A stretch of 62,254 bases of DNA from Nemertoderma westbladi. Its lineage: Eukaryota; Xenacoelomorpha; Nemertodermatida; Nemertodermatidae. How positions within the stretch are numbered: the first letter of the stretch is position 1; the number at the start of each line of letters is the position of its first letter. Both the position numbers and the translations under genes were made by a program. The notes beneath the pieces were generated by a model that was not told the origin of the DNA, ran no database searches, and saw only the letters and a list, made by a program, of their open reading frames with translations. Of the stretch, positions 47,481-59,400 are shown one piece after another. The DNA lies in NCBI GenBank assembly GCA_032718475.1, contig JAUCBJ010004766.1, forward strand, positions 1 through 62,254, given 5' to 3'.

Positions 47481-48029
47481 GAACGTGTATTTATGAGAGC
47501 ATTTAAATTATAGCGTACTAAACAGCTAAATAAAGAAAAATCTGTGTAAATTACTTTTCTCATATTTTAAAGAAATTTTACGAATTAAAGATATGAACTT
47601 GTTATTTTTATTACCAATCGAATAGAATAAAAGTAAATAATAAATTATTTATTACGCTGCAAGTGCTAGCAGTGCTAGTGCTAGCACACTGCTTATAACC
47701 TAAGTGACAGGTAAAGGTGTGTTAATTATTAGATTAGTAAAAAATAATATGAAGAAAATAATAAGTTAGGGCGCCTCACACTGCACTCTTACAGGCATGT
47801 TTACTACAGTGGCGAGCGCAGCAGTTACTACTGTACACTGGAGCCTTTCTCTCTACCTAAGTGCCAACATGGTGTGCTTTACTTACACTGAGCCTATATT
47901 CACTGGCTGTGATTGACAAGCCAACGTGCCTCAAGATATCCTTTTAAGAATACCGCAGTTTTTATTTGACAATTTTGGCCGCCAAAATGACCAAGTTAAT
48001 GCGTATTGAGATTAGGGATTGGGACTGTA

Positions 48030-48670
48030 ATTGCAGTGGCAGGGTGTTGGAGTGTAAGATGCTGACTCATACAATACATAACTAAGTTAGTGCAATTGGA
48101 CTTCTTGCTATATACTATCCTATATATTACAGTACTATAATTTTATACTATTATAGGACATCAATAAGCACTGTAGAAATACTGTAGGCCTACATACTGT
48201 ATTTTTGACTTATTAGGATAAGGACTTTTTTTGGGTGCAAAAGAGGCCAAATTAGCGTTACGTAATTTATTGACGTCCCCTAACGTTAAGCTATTGTCCG
48301 GATCGGAATTATCCATACAGTATGCCTATTCCATTAAATTTATTGCCAACGTCATAAGATAGAAGTTAAATATTATGTTTAGGGGCTATTTTATAGATAA
48401 CGGTTTATCTGGTTAAAGTACAGTGAAAAATCGATTTAAACATAGAATCTCGCAAGCTGCTTTGCTCCTCAATAATACCGTGTCACATACTACTGTTATA
48501 CTATGCTTGCTCTTCTTTGTATGAAGGCTTTTCCCAGCAGCGTAAAGGTAAATTACAAGTAGCTCAGAATAAATTTCGATCATACGTTTACCAATATGAG
48601 AGTTTCATAAATCAGTGTTCACATGAGTTACAATTCACATGAAACGGTGTGAGAAAAATTTGCACATAAT
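48030..48670. other. Spacer, nothing recognised
   Basis: AT-rich, with TACTGTAGGCCTAC words near 48.18 kb. No supported coding segment. Confidence 0.4.
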
Positions 48671-48929
48671 TTCGGACCTTCGTCCAGGTCATTCGGACCT
48701 TAGTCATGTAATGATAAACAATGTCATGTTTGATGCCTTTGTACCAAACAAACTTTATCTTCTATAAAGTACAGTTCTTGGCCGTAGATGAAGGCCCCAC
48801 ACACCCAGGACGAAGGTCCGAATGGGACAAAGGTCCGAACAGGACAAAAGTCTGAAAAAAAGCGACCCAGACCGCCTCTTTCGGAACTACCTCCCATTCG
48901 GACCTTCGTGTCATTTGGACCTTCGAACC
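48671..48929. repeat. Inverted cluster of TTCGGACCTTCGTCC motifs
   Basis: Forward copies (ttcggaccttcgtcc at 48671, attcggacctt at 48691, cattcggaccttcgtg at 48895, ttggaccttcgaacca at 48914) and inverted copies (cgaaggtccgaatgggac at 48811, aaggtccgaac at 48830) make a fold-back of about 260 bp downstream of the P450 gene. It is probably a MITE built from short repeats. Confidence 0.75.
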
Positions 48930-49077
48930 AATACCGTAATTTGTAACCATAGCCCTGCCATTATGTTGTTATGATGTTATAGTTGGTGCACCTAATGATC
49001 TTAACAATTACATCTAGGATTTTAGTTGGTTTAAAAGATATAATTAGATAATTAATTAAATGTTAGTACCGGTATAA

Positions 49078-50559
49078 CTAATCGAGTCGGGGTAGAGCTC
49101 GTATTTGATATGGTTTAGGTAAAAGTGTAAATCCGGGAATTTGTTCATGCAAGCTGGGTAGGTCACCACTGGCAACCAGAGTAAATCTATGGAGTAGATG
49201 GCTGCTGAAAATTCTAAACTCCATTTGGGCGAGGCGTTCACCAGCGCAGATCCGAGGTCCAACTCCAAACGGAATGAATTCATCTCGCTTTCTTATAGTC
49301 GAACCGTCTTCCGATAGGAAATGTTGGGGGAAGAATTTATCGGCTTTCTCCCACACATTCGGGTCTCTTAGAACATTCCATATATTTCCAACAATAATAT
49401 CACTGGGGTATATTGTGTAGTTGTTGAATTCCATATCATGAGGAACCTTGTGAGCAACTGTTGTCGGAGCGATAACTCCAAATCTAAGAACCTCTAACAA
49501 ACAAGCCTCGAAATAGGGCATCTTGGAGAAGTCTTCGGTGGTTGGAAATCTGTCTCTACCGACAACTTCATCTATTGTTTTCTGACATTTCGCCTGGATA
49601 TCAGGATGTGTCACCATTATGAGGCCAAACCAGTACAATGCGCTAGTGGTTGTTTCTGATCCAGCAAGAAAAAGATCTGTTATTGACTGTTCCAAGTTGA
49701 GGTCTTTATAGTAAAATGAGACATCTGGTTGCCCTAAATCGATCCATTTCTTCTCCTCTATAATGTGGCAGTCAATGTAATCTCTGGGTGATTCGTAATC
49801 AATAGATTCACGATGTTCTTTTATGATCCTTCTGAACACTTTACATATATTTTCGATATTTCTATACTGATTAATATTATCACTAAGTAATATGTTAGAT
49901 AGGAACTTCGGTATATTGTATAAAAATGGGTTGATACGAAATTGTTGATTAACTAACTTTATGAGATGGTTAAACTCATTATCATCATAATCAAATCTTT
50001 CAGTAAAGACAACGCTGCTGATGACATTAGAAACAGCTTTACCAACAATCTTATATGAATCGAATGCCTCACCATCCAGTTTAGCGATCCAATCATTCAT
50101 CATACCAGCCTCTTCCGCAATGCGATCTTCGAAGCTTCTCCTACCCAGGTAGAATTGCCTTAAGACTGACATGAATAATTTACGTTGATTAACCCAGACT
50201 TTTCCACTTGATGATATAATACCATGATTGTTTATTCTATCCAGACGATAAGAAAATTGGCTACCATTTTCAACAAAAGCTTGTCGCACAATATTAAATG
50301 AATTCAAGATAATTATATTATAGCCCATAAGAGGTAACCTAATGATATCAGAGTTGAGTTCTTTACACCATTTCGCCCAACCTACAGTTCTTCTTTTACG
50401 GACCTTCCAAGCATTGAGAAACCCTCCTATTATTGGTAACCCTGGGGGTGATGGCGGTCTATCAGCTGTAGAGCAGTTCAACAAGAAATATATGATGACA
50501 ACAGAGGCAATGAAAATCAATATAGTAAATAAATCCATTTTATTGAAGACACATACCAC
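49078..50559 (-). CDS. Cytochrome P450, CYP2-clan type, single exon, 493 aa
   Basis: A heme-thiolate monooxygenase, membrane-anchored in the ER. Residues 8-28 form the N-terminal anchor (MDLFTILIFIASVVIIYFLL), followed by the proline hinge PPSPPGLPIIG (35-45). Then: C-helix WxxxR (W122, R126), I-helix AGSETTTSA (299-307), K-helix EVLR (E356, R359), the meander FFPQHF (409-414), and the heme loop FGVGPRICAGE (431-441) with Cys438 as axial ligand. Length and motif order are those of a complete enzyme; no frameshift or stop. The hinge and heme loop suggest clan 2 (CYP2J/2U-like), but subfamily and substrate cannot be told. The second Met (50538) is the more typical start. Absence of introns across the whole gene is notable; vertebrate CYP2 genes usually have nine exons. 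Confidence 0.95.
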   Translation of the reverse strand: MVCVFNKMDLFTILIFIASVVIIYFLLNCSTADRPPSPPGLPIIGGFLNAWKVRKRRTVGWAKWCKELNSDIIRLPLMGYNIIILNSFNIVRQAFVENGSQFSYRLDRINNHGIISSSGKVWVNQRKLFMSVLRQFYLGRRSFEDRIAEEAGMMNDWIAKLDGEAFDSYKIVGKAVSNVISSVVFTERFDYDDNEFNHLIKLVNQQFRINPFLYNIPKFLSNILLSDNINQYRNIENICKVFRRIIKEHRESIDYESPRDYIDCHIIEEKKWIDLGQPDVSFYYKDLNLEQSITDLFLAGSETTTSALYWFGLIMVTHPDIQAKCQKTIDEVVGRDRFPTTEDFSKMPYFEACLLEVLRFGVIAPTTVAHKVPHDMEFNNYTIYPSDIIVGNIWNVLRDPNVWEKADKFFPQHFLSEDGSTIRKRDEFIPFGVGPRICAGERLAQMEFRIFSSHLLHRFTLVASGDLPSLHEQIPGFTLLPKPYQIRALPRLD

Positions 50560-50975
50560 ATTTAAGTGATTTAACTCAATGTTTAAATAATTTAGGCCTA
50601 ATAATTATTTAATTATTAAAAATTATATTATCATAAATCTGTAAATCGAATTGCATTAGGCCTACTCCTACTGATACTGAACATATCAAAGCATACTGCT
50701 GTACTGTAAGGTACCTAACACAACACTACAGCAAGACTGGTATTAATTATGGGTAGGCCTATGACTAAAGTCCGAATTTAATTTGTATACATTATTATAG
50801 GATACGGCTGTTCGGTACTGAATGAACCTGAACCATCGATATTGATTGTATTTAGATTAATCGTGTGTGATATTACCAATGCTACACTATACCAGTGCAG
50901 TATACAGACTATGCTATGCATTTAGCATTCATAACCTTTAGTATGATATGAACTTTGTTATGCACAATAATAATT
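50560..50975. other. AT-rich upstream region of the P450 gene
   Basis: It presumably contains the promoter (minus strand), but I see no decisive core element. Three TAGGCCTA-type words occur here. Confidence 0.4.
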
Positions 50976-50984
50976 CTTGTCCGT

Positions 50985-51405
50985 TGGAATCTCTCATATC
51001 TGCTGATTTTGAGTCAACCACAATTATGAACAAGAATGGCGCAAGTGTGTCACCCTGGAGGACTCCCCAAACATTTCGAATGGTTCTGTGTCACCATCAA
51101 CAGTAGAACATCATCAGCTACACTCACTACTAGAGGATATCTACAGTTCTATAAAGTAACTTGTAAATGGACCAGTAGACTGCAAATAATCTTGTAATTT
51201 GGCAGTCTCATGGAGTGAATAAGCATGGTGGACAGCCCATGACTTTCTTGAGACGCATCTCAAAGGACACTGGCCTTGAATATGCGGATGATCTAGCAAA
51301 TGTCATGGGTGATAGGGAGTTGTGGCGGCGCAATTTTGTGGACAAGCCGGCACAGCATTCTTAAAATGCACCTGCAATGCAGCGTGCCGATCCTAGTAGT
51401 AGTAG
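50985..51405 (+). mobile_element. 5'-inverted (twin-primed) LINE copy with (TAG)4 tail
   Basis: On the minus strand, 51067-51014 reads GVLQGDTLAPFLFIIVVD, the RT motif of this LINE family, preceded by DGDTEPFEMF with a one-base frameshift. On the plus strand, 51190-51360 reads LVIWQSHG...TFLRRISKDTGLEYADDLANVM, then RELWRRNFV, the C-terminus. It ends in gcagcgtgccgatcc and (TAG)4 (51394-51405). The upstream part being inverted and the 3' part sense is the usual outcome of twin priming during LINE integration. Confidence 0.75.
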
Positions 51406-52339
51406 TGTAAATGGATCCCCCCCCCCCCAGATTTTCGTCAAAGGTTAAAATAAGCTTTACACCTTTCCAGCTATTTAAATATACTGTTAGGTGTTGAGTA
51501 GGCAAACTATTCATTTAATACTTAATACCGTAGACCTGACCTACTTCAAAACTCACTCCATTAATTATTTCAAGGCCAATTATCCTATCATATTGTGACA
51601 AACGGGCATTTTAGGGGTTTTATCAGAACGAATCATTGAGTTTTTCTTCCTACTCAGGGGGGTTTAACAGATCAAGCGATATTCAGACGGGATCTTATTT
51701 TGCGTTTTTCTCCGTTAATAACGCTGTTTTAACTTCTGGGGTTTTGTCAGAAGGTGGATATCAATCTAAGGTACCAGAATCACCAAAAACCATTTACCAG
51801 ATTACCCACGATGTACAGTACATATTAGGGGTTTTGATTGGCTATGATGTCATACACGGGGCCGATAGGGTAAATGTTGGGTTAGAAGCGTGCCATATTA
51901 CACTATACAGTAAGTATATGTATTGTATATATACTGTATTAGTAAATTAGGTTTCTCAAGTATATAAAAAGGGAGTTTATTACAGTATTCAATGAGTTAT
52001 TTTATAAATACCGGTTGTGGTTATTGGCAGAAGTATTATTACGTTGCTACGTTATTATTTCACCTCTACTGTAGTTATGCTACCAATACAGTGGGTTCTT
52101 ACACATACAGCAGTGCATAGTCAGTGTGTAATCGATGACACCTGAGGTTGAGATTGGCTCACGTTATACTTCTCACAACCACCTTATCGGAAATCAAAAC
52201 TCTAACTCCAAGTATTCTGAAGCTCACAGACATTAAGAATGAAAAATGATTTAAAGTTAAAATTGTCCATAATATATTCCCTTCATAATACATTAGCTTC
52301 ATATTTGAACATTCCGAATTGAAGCTTTATACTGTAAAA
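51406..52339. other. Spacer between LINE copy and coiled-coil gene
   Basis: A 12-C tract lies at 51417-51428. A 104-codon plus-strand ORF (51636-51950) has an acceptor-like tcttcctactcag near its start but no recognisable product. Otherwise nothing is seen. Confidence 0.4.
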
Positions 52340-55300
52340 CTACGACTGAAGTTTCTCAGCTTCCTGTTCCTGAGCCTGTAATCTTTGCCGCCTATTCCTT
52401 CGAGCTGCAAGTTTGGCTTGTAAATCTGCCCCATGGCGTTCGCGATTTAATTTCTGGATAAAATTAAAACAAAATTAGTTAAATAACTTTTATACAATAA
52501 TGACAATTATTGAAAACGTTCTGTACGTGAACTACTTACAGTTCACCGTTTTATACAGTATACTGCAACACAATTGTTTCATTTCCATACAAAATCAATG
52601 ATTTAACGAACCTGACTCTCCTCAAATTCCGCCATCTCGGCTTCGTGTTCGGCTTTCAACCTCTCGATATCTCCAAAGAGGTCCTCCTGTGTGGGCGGTG
52701 GCGCCAGCTCGCCCTTGGGTATTAATTTGGGTTTCTCTTTCAACTCGGCCCCGCCTAACGCCTCTAACTCAGCATCGATTTTCAATGAAGGGTCTGTAAC
52801 CGGTGTGATTGAGAAGGACTGGATCTCTGAAGCAACAGGAACCTTTTCTAATGAAGCTTCTTCTGACTGGTCCTAAATATATTTAATTGGAATAAAATGT
52901 TTCATTCGCGGGATGTATACTGTACTACTGTAGGCCTACTGTACATATTCAGTTCACCACATGTAGGCTTACTACAGTAAACGGACTTACAACGTCAGAC
53001 ACTCTATAATACAATTATAATTAGACGAACCATCTTACACTAACTACTGGATGATAACAGAAAAAAACTCCTTAGTTAAGTATATTAGACAATGCGATAT
53101 AAATAAATATTATTATTATTATTACCTGCAATTTGTTTAAATCATCTTCGCCGATATCGATCCCCAATTCCTCTTTAATCTTTATCACCATTAGATGCGT
53201 TCTTTCTCGTCTCAGGGCGCGGTTGGATTGCCTCTTTTCGTCTCTCAAATTTGATAAATCCCTATAAACAGGCGACATTATTAATTCATTAATTTGATTG
53301 CTTTTATGTTTAATGATAATAAATAATGAGTGACGATGCTATGGGGTCTATGCTGGAAGATCTCCAACACGGGACAGCCGAGAGCCACCAAACCAGATTC
53401 TACCCCGTGTTGCGAAATAATAAACTATACAGTACTGTAAAGTAAAAAAGTATGTAGAAATAAACAGACATAATTTACAGCAAAAAAACAAGGATGCTAA
53501 ATATATACTGTAGGCCTACAGTAACTGTAGGGCCTAATGGCCTATTATAATATAAAGGAAGGCGAAAAGTAAACAGGCTTGTAAAGCAGGCAGGGAGGCA
53601 GACTGGTATAAATATACAATATATTTAGCAGTAAGAATCCTATTACTGTGTCTTCTAATATAAACCATGTAAATTAAGAAATTTAAAATTAATTCTTAAT
53701 GGTTTTTCAACCTGTATATAATTCACACTACAGTACATGAAATTTTAATTTCCAAGTTATGTACAGGAGGTTTACAGTACAGAGGCCCCTACTACTGTAT
53801 TAAAGTCTGAACCTGTATAATTACAGTAGTACAGCAATGGCCACACCACACCAAACACTAACTTGTCAATGGTTCCAGTGATAACAGATTCCATCCATTG
53901 ATGCAACGCGGCACCTCGCTTATAAACACTGTCGTAGCACAACATGGCGTGATCATATCGCTTCTGGGTGAGCATGTCTGTGAATATATTGGCGACGGCG
54001 AGGTTCATTGTCTGTATCTCCTCCGGTTTACAGTAAGGGAACTCTATAGTGGACAGTGTTCCCTGGGAACTCGTCAGATTCTGAGATGCTGCTACGATAT
54101 TATCTCGCGCTTCGGCGGTCACTTGGTATCTGAGGTAATACAAAATCAGTTAGATGGGAATGATGAAGGTTAAGATGAGTCAATTACAATAAACTTAGAG
54201 AAAAAAATATGTAATACCGGGTTAACTGGCATTTATTTCAGGTTATACAGTGTAGGCCTACTTCAATAGCATCAGCGATCGGTTAGGAATATATAGTACT
54301 AACTGTAAGTACAGACATTTAACACTATTTAAACCGAATTGAACTGAATTGGAACAAAAATCTGTGGAACTGGACAATTATTGGACATGGACAGTATTTG
54401 GTCGCAAACGAAAATAAATCGAAATATTTCACCAATAGAGATTTAAATTACTCGATAACCTTTGTAGATAAGCCTGTCTAGGCTACTGGTTGTGAATTAA
54501 AGCCCCTTGACGTGGAATGTGCCACCATTTACTGTATTGGGGACCTATAGTACTGTTATATTGGTCCATGGGGTCGCTGGTAGGACTTACAGTAGGCAGA
54601 CATACCTTAGGTGGTAAAAAGCATAATTGTAATACGGTGGCTCAAAGCGGCCAATTTGATTTGTATAATTTTCAAAAAAATTAATATCAAACAAAAGTAA
54701 ATCATTTAAAAAAGCATCAAACAAAAGTCATTTAAGATTCATATAAAAAAAGTCATTTGAAAAAATTCATTTGAAAAAAGTCATATTTTAAAAAATTTAT
54801 CAAACAAAAGTCTTACATTCAGACATTAATTTATGATATGGCTTTTGTTGGATATGAATTTTTAAAAAGTTTAGCAATGAAATTGGCCGCAATGAGCCAG
54901 ACTGTACCCTACGGTTGAGTTTATTTATAACTCACCTTAGACCGCGGTTTTGCACTGGAACCTTCACCAAGTCACACCATCTACCTATCGCGTACTGTAA
55001 CTGGTCTACAGCGTGTTTTACAAGAACACTAGCAGACGTCCACTTGTAATGAGCTGTTTCAATCTAAAACCACAATAGTCAAAAATTACGTACTGTAGTC
55101 TGTAATGCTGCATGGCTCTTCCCATCATCGGGACATAGTTATGGGTCAAACTATAGGTTCATGGTGCGATTCATTAGTATAATAATCGTACTGTACCATG
55201 TACAGTACCAGGTACCATGTCAGATACCATGTTGAGTAGCCCTACCGTGGAATTTAATATATTATGCAGTATACTAAAGTAGTAAAAGTTACTATAAGCA

Positions 55301-57212
55301 ATATTACGTAAGATAATTAAGTGAACATACCTTATGTAATCGAATATTTAAATTATCAACAAGTAATTCTAATCTCTGTTCTTCTTCACTGCCATAATCC
55401 CCGTCAAATATTTCACCAAGAATTTCGTCTTGTCTATCCAACGATTTCTAAAGCAACCAAATCGGAACATTTCAAAAATATTGTTAAATAATTAATAATG
55501 GTAAATAACGTTCACATGGCAGTTAGATACTGTATATGTCAGATTAAAGCCACAGTAGCTGATTAAAGCTAGTATGGCCTACCCATACCCTACCCCAGGT
55601 ACTGACTACTGTAAGCCTACTACTGTACAGTATTCGTATGTTGTTGGTTGATTTACCACTAATATTTTACAACTGTAATAATAATTAAAGCACCAGTATT
55701 AAAAAACCTTATAATACCCACTGGTCTTCAGGTACATAAAACTGTTACTAACTAGTTTCATCTAACTAAAAGTATCATTCATTAGAGTATATGCCTAGGC
55801 ATAATATTTTACGAATGGTATTTACTGTAGTTTAGTCAAACGTACCTCCAATGTATGTTTCTCAGCATCCAATGAGCTCAGTTCGATTTCCAATGAAGTT
55901 ATTTGTTCCGTAATACCATCTAACTCCTTCTTGCACACCTACAAATTGATTAGCATTTGTTAGCGCGGTTCGAGTGTGTTTTTATTTTATACACATGTTC
56001 GGCCTGCATTACGGCGGGATGCCGGCGAGAAACATTCAAAGTTCAGCAAAGATCTCAACCCCGTTATCCTTGTGCTACGTTTGGATTACAAAACATATTA
56101 CAATGCATGAAATGTTTGGACGCGCAAACGAACTGCGTATGATTTCTAATCACCAATGCTACCTTACCTTCTACACATTGTGAACTGCTAAGCTAACATT
56201 ACCTCTTGTTTATTTAGGGCGTCCATATACTCTTGTTGTTCTTTAGCCATCACCTCATCCAGATTTCCTTGCTTGAGAAACATGTCTTGGACCGTAGTAT
56301 TACTCTCTATGTCAACCACGTCCTGGTATTCTTTGGCTGTTTCATCGCACAACTGCTTATATCTGTGTAAACACAATATAATAATGGAAAAAAGTAAATT
56401 AAATCAAAATTATATAGATGTGTTATATTTTATAGAAGGATTCCTCAACTATTTACTTATTGTTATACTGTACTGTATTTTCATATTAGAGTAAGGGATC
56501 CCATATTTATTATCCAATCAATATTTCTTAATAGGCCTATTATTAATTTAGATGCATATTGACTTTGTACCGTAAAGTAGGCCCAATTACCATCTACACA
56601 TACATTACCTCGTTTCAGTAGACTTCTGAAACAAATACAACTCCCTCAGCTTGTCTTGCTTTACTGTAAGAGTAGATCTCGTTTGGCCCAAACTGTGTAT
56701 AGTTTTTTCGAGTTCCATGTATTCTTCTAGAATATTCTGATGATGTTTTCTCTGACTGTTGTCGGGTGTTCCATCTACGAAACCAACATTAAAAACAATA
56801 TTCTAAGACAATATGCACAATCTTGTCACAAATGCAAATAAACTGTGGACCTACAGTACCATTGCATAGGCCTACTATTATTTGTGAGATTGAAGTTGAA
56901 TGGAGCCATAATGAAATTTCTCAATTTTACCCACCTTATTAGTAAATGGTAATCATCGATTGGCTTATACATATAAAATATATATACAGGGATGGAAGGA
57001 TACGATTTCGTTTCTACAAAATGAAAAAAAATTATTCTAAGATTATGAGTTTCTGTATACATCTAACCTGTTTCTCCTACTGGATTCTGCATAATAAAAA
57101 GATCAGATATTTTCTGTTTTATATCAACATCAGATTGAGTTGGTCTCGGTTGCTTTGGTTGCAGGGGAGGAGCTGTAGGTACTACTGCTTCTACACGTGG
57201 GTTAGGGGCTAC
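52340..57212 (-). CDS. Unrecognised coiled-coil protein, ten phase-consistent exons (5' end missing)
   Basis: Exons, 5' to 3' on the minus strand: 57212-57068, 56774-56609, 56362-56203, 55938-55846, 55447-55331, 55063-54936, 54129-53863, 53261-53126, 52872-52612, 52453-52340 (stop TAG). All junctions have AG acceptors and GT donors, phases match throughout, and the joined frame of about 528 codons has no stop. The product is mostly helical and charged: a Pro-rich start (PPLQPKQPRPTQ), a long coiled coil (exons 2-5), a less charged middle (WTSASVLVKHAVDQLQYAIG; FPYCKPEEIQTMNLAVANIF), then an Arg-rich helix, an acidic linker (PPPTQEDLFGDIERLKAEHE) and a basic C-terminus. It is probably a cytoplasmic scaffold, but I do not recognise the family. 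A 5' exon with its start codon is still needed; 58073-58046 (MAFKKLCHY, donor gtaagt) is a candidate but fits only with a different acceptor in exon 1. Confidence 0.85.
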
Positions 57213-57444
57213 CTGCAATCCAAAATACTATACATTAAGCTGTTCGTAATGTGTGCTTTAGGTCTCTATACACTCCATATTGTGTAGGCCTACATGACTA
57301 ACAATGAACAGCATACTACGATTCGAATATCACTGAATACGTTAGGCCTCTTGTATGTTCTAGTCAACCCTTTCGTATACATTAAACATACAATTATTAT
57401 TTGTGAATAATCAATAATAGTAGGCCTATAATGGAAGAGCTCCT

Positions 57445-57680
57445 ACACACAAAAAACTGTCCTTGTCAAATTTGCAAGAAATTTATTGTCAAAGTATTGA
57501 CTATAATATTCTTGTCAATATGACATATATTTCTAGACACATTGACAAGAAAAATTATCATTATAAAAATGACAAGATTGGTTTGTCAATATAGCAAGAA
57601 TCATGACAAGATATATTGTCAATATAATGTAGAAGTGTTTGATTTGTCAATTTAGCAAGAAATCTTGGCCACATACATAT
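57445..57680. repeat. Fold-back cluster of TTGTCAA / TTGACAA motifs
   Basis: At least seven copies of ttgtcaa or its inverse occur in 235 bp with accompanying tagcaag and caagaaa words (for example cttgtcaatatgac against catatttctagacacattga c). It looks like a decayed MITE upstream of the coiled-coil gene. Confidence 0.6.
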
Positions 57681-58943
57681 GCCACATATCAATATATTTA
57701 TTATAATGTACAACAATGTATATACTGTTAGTAGTTAATATATTAAGCCTCACCCAGATATATTGTTATGTCCTCAGTGTCAGCATGTCTGGAAAGGTTA
57801 TAATAGATTTAAGAACCTGCCAACATCATGATCATTGATATTGATCATGATCCGCAGTGCATGATCGTCAGATACTTCACAAGAAGTATCCCAAATTATC
57901 TTCCACACATACAGTATTATGAAGCTATTGTTCCATTTAATAATGATGACTGAATGTTTCAACGACCAAGGAATGGAAATTCAGCAGATTATTATTATAG
58001 AGAGATTTTTGATTTTCTATCCAAAACATTAAAAGGTTTACTTACTGTAGTGGCACAGTTTTTTGAACGCCATTAGAACATAGTTTGGATGGGTTCCTGG
58101 TTTCGGAGGAAGTTCCATAACCATCAATCATATCTGTGCATTAGGTTAATTTTCTATGCATGGATTTATATGTATTACTGCTGTATTGGTTCAGAGCTGT
58201 GCTGTACATTATTTGGCAGGGATTCTATAGATTCAAATTATTTTAGTATTCAATTGTTGTTAAATAGTATTATTGTCCAATAAGAAATCTTCACAAAAAA
58301 AATACCGCCAAAACAACCATAGGCCTATGCTGATCCTATCCAATCAACTGTATTAGTAACATGTATTAGACTACCGTAGGCGTAGGCAGTACTGCAGTAG
58401 GACAGGAGGAGGACACTCAGCTCAGACTGCATTGCTGACATTCAGACATTGGACATTCCGGCGTTATACAGTTATAGGCTGGCTGATAGGCCTATTTATA
58501 ACGCCCCTAGGGCGCGAGGCAGCACACCACTACATCAGTACGTACATACCCGTACAATAGGTAAGCCTACTGCTGTACTGCAATAGCTGATTAGGCAGTT
58601 AGGCCCTAATCAGCTAATACTGTAATACTGTCAGACTGTAGGCCTACTGAATTTTTCATTCAACTTCTGAACTTAGGCCCTACAGCCCTATTTCTGTATT
58701 TTATAACAAAATGATTCTCTCCTGCTCCTCTGTCCTCACTGCCTCAGCTCAAGTCAGTCTTAAAACAGTTAGGCCTAACAGTTAAGTACCAGGCTGCCTG
58801 GCTGCCAGGTAGTCTACTGGTCTAACATGAATGAATACCTGACTGCCTGAATACCCACTAAGCCGATGACAGTGTTCACTGCTGGTGCTGATACTGTGAT
58901 GTGATATGGTCATGGGCCTATAAACTTCAGAACATCAGAACTT
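57681..58943. other. Upstream region of the coiled-coil gene, no firm exon
   Basis: It should contain the 5' end and promoter of the minus-strand coiled-coil gene. The only exon-like piece is 58073-58046 (ATG in good context, then CTACA|gtaagt). The 58.4-58.9-kb part is rich in TAGGCCTA words. Confidence 0.4.
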
Positions 58944-59400
58944 ATACCGTAAAATGGGGCTACTTTGCCCAGTGGGGTAACTTTGCCCGATCTTTTCTTG
59001 GTCAATATAAACAGTATTTGCCACCAATTAATTAATTAATTAATTATTAATTTTTGTACTATTGTGTAGAACAATAATTGGAGATTATAAGAGTATACCG
59101 TTACAGTGATAATTATATACAATAATTTATTTATCATCGTGTTTATGTTGCTCATCAAAAATGACAAAATTTTAACCTCCCAAACTTCAACTTGCAAAAA
59201 TTATTTGTCAACCCCCCACACCATCAAATCAGTTTTATATCAAATTCACAGTTATTCAGCAATAATAAAATCAAAGCTTCAGTCCTCAACGATTAACCAA
59301 CTTGATGTAAAATTTACTTTTATGCAACGAAACCCAAATTTTATAAAAGGCGGACAACTTTGCCCACCTTAACATTTAATACAATATAATACGTTACAAA

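Larger units (their letters stand above)
43154..48027. mobile_element. Candidate TA-flanked composite transposon (two inverted ends 4.9 kb apart)
   Basis: The left end CAGTACCAATCCCAATAAGC continues to attaacttggtcgttttgg. In reverse, the right end reads CAGTCCCAATCCCTAATCTC and continues attaacttggtcattttgg (48027 inward). Similarity extends about 60 bp. Both ends are directly flanked by TA (43152-43153 and 48028-48029), the Tc1/mariner-type target, and start with CAGT. No DDE transposase is visible. The interior holds later insertions and an unrelated-looking ORF, so two independent solo ends remain possible. Confidence 0.4.

Noticed and set aside
51636-51950. 104-codon ORF after an acceptor-like site
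   Set aside because: No recognisable domain, no donor in frame, unusual composition. Left as spacer.
53898-54173. 91-codon plus-strand ORF
   Set aside because: Antisense shadow of exon 7 of the coiled-coil gene, which has matching splice sites and phases on the other strand.
55957-56183. Plus-strand ORFs near 56 kb
   Set aside because: They lie in an intron of the minus-strand coiled-coil gene.
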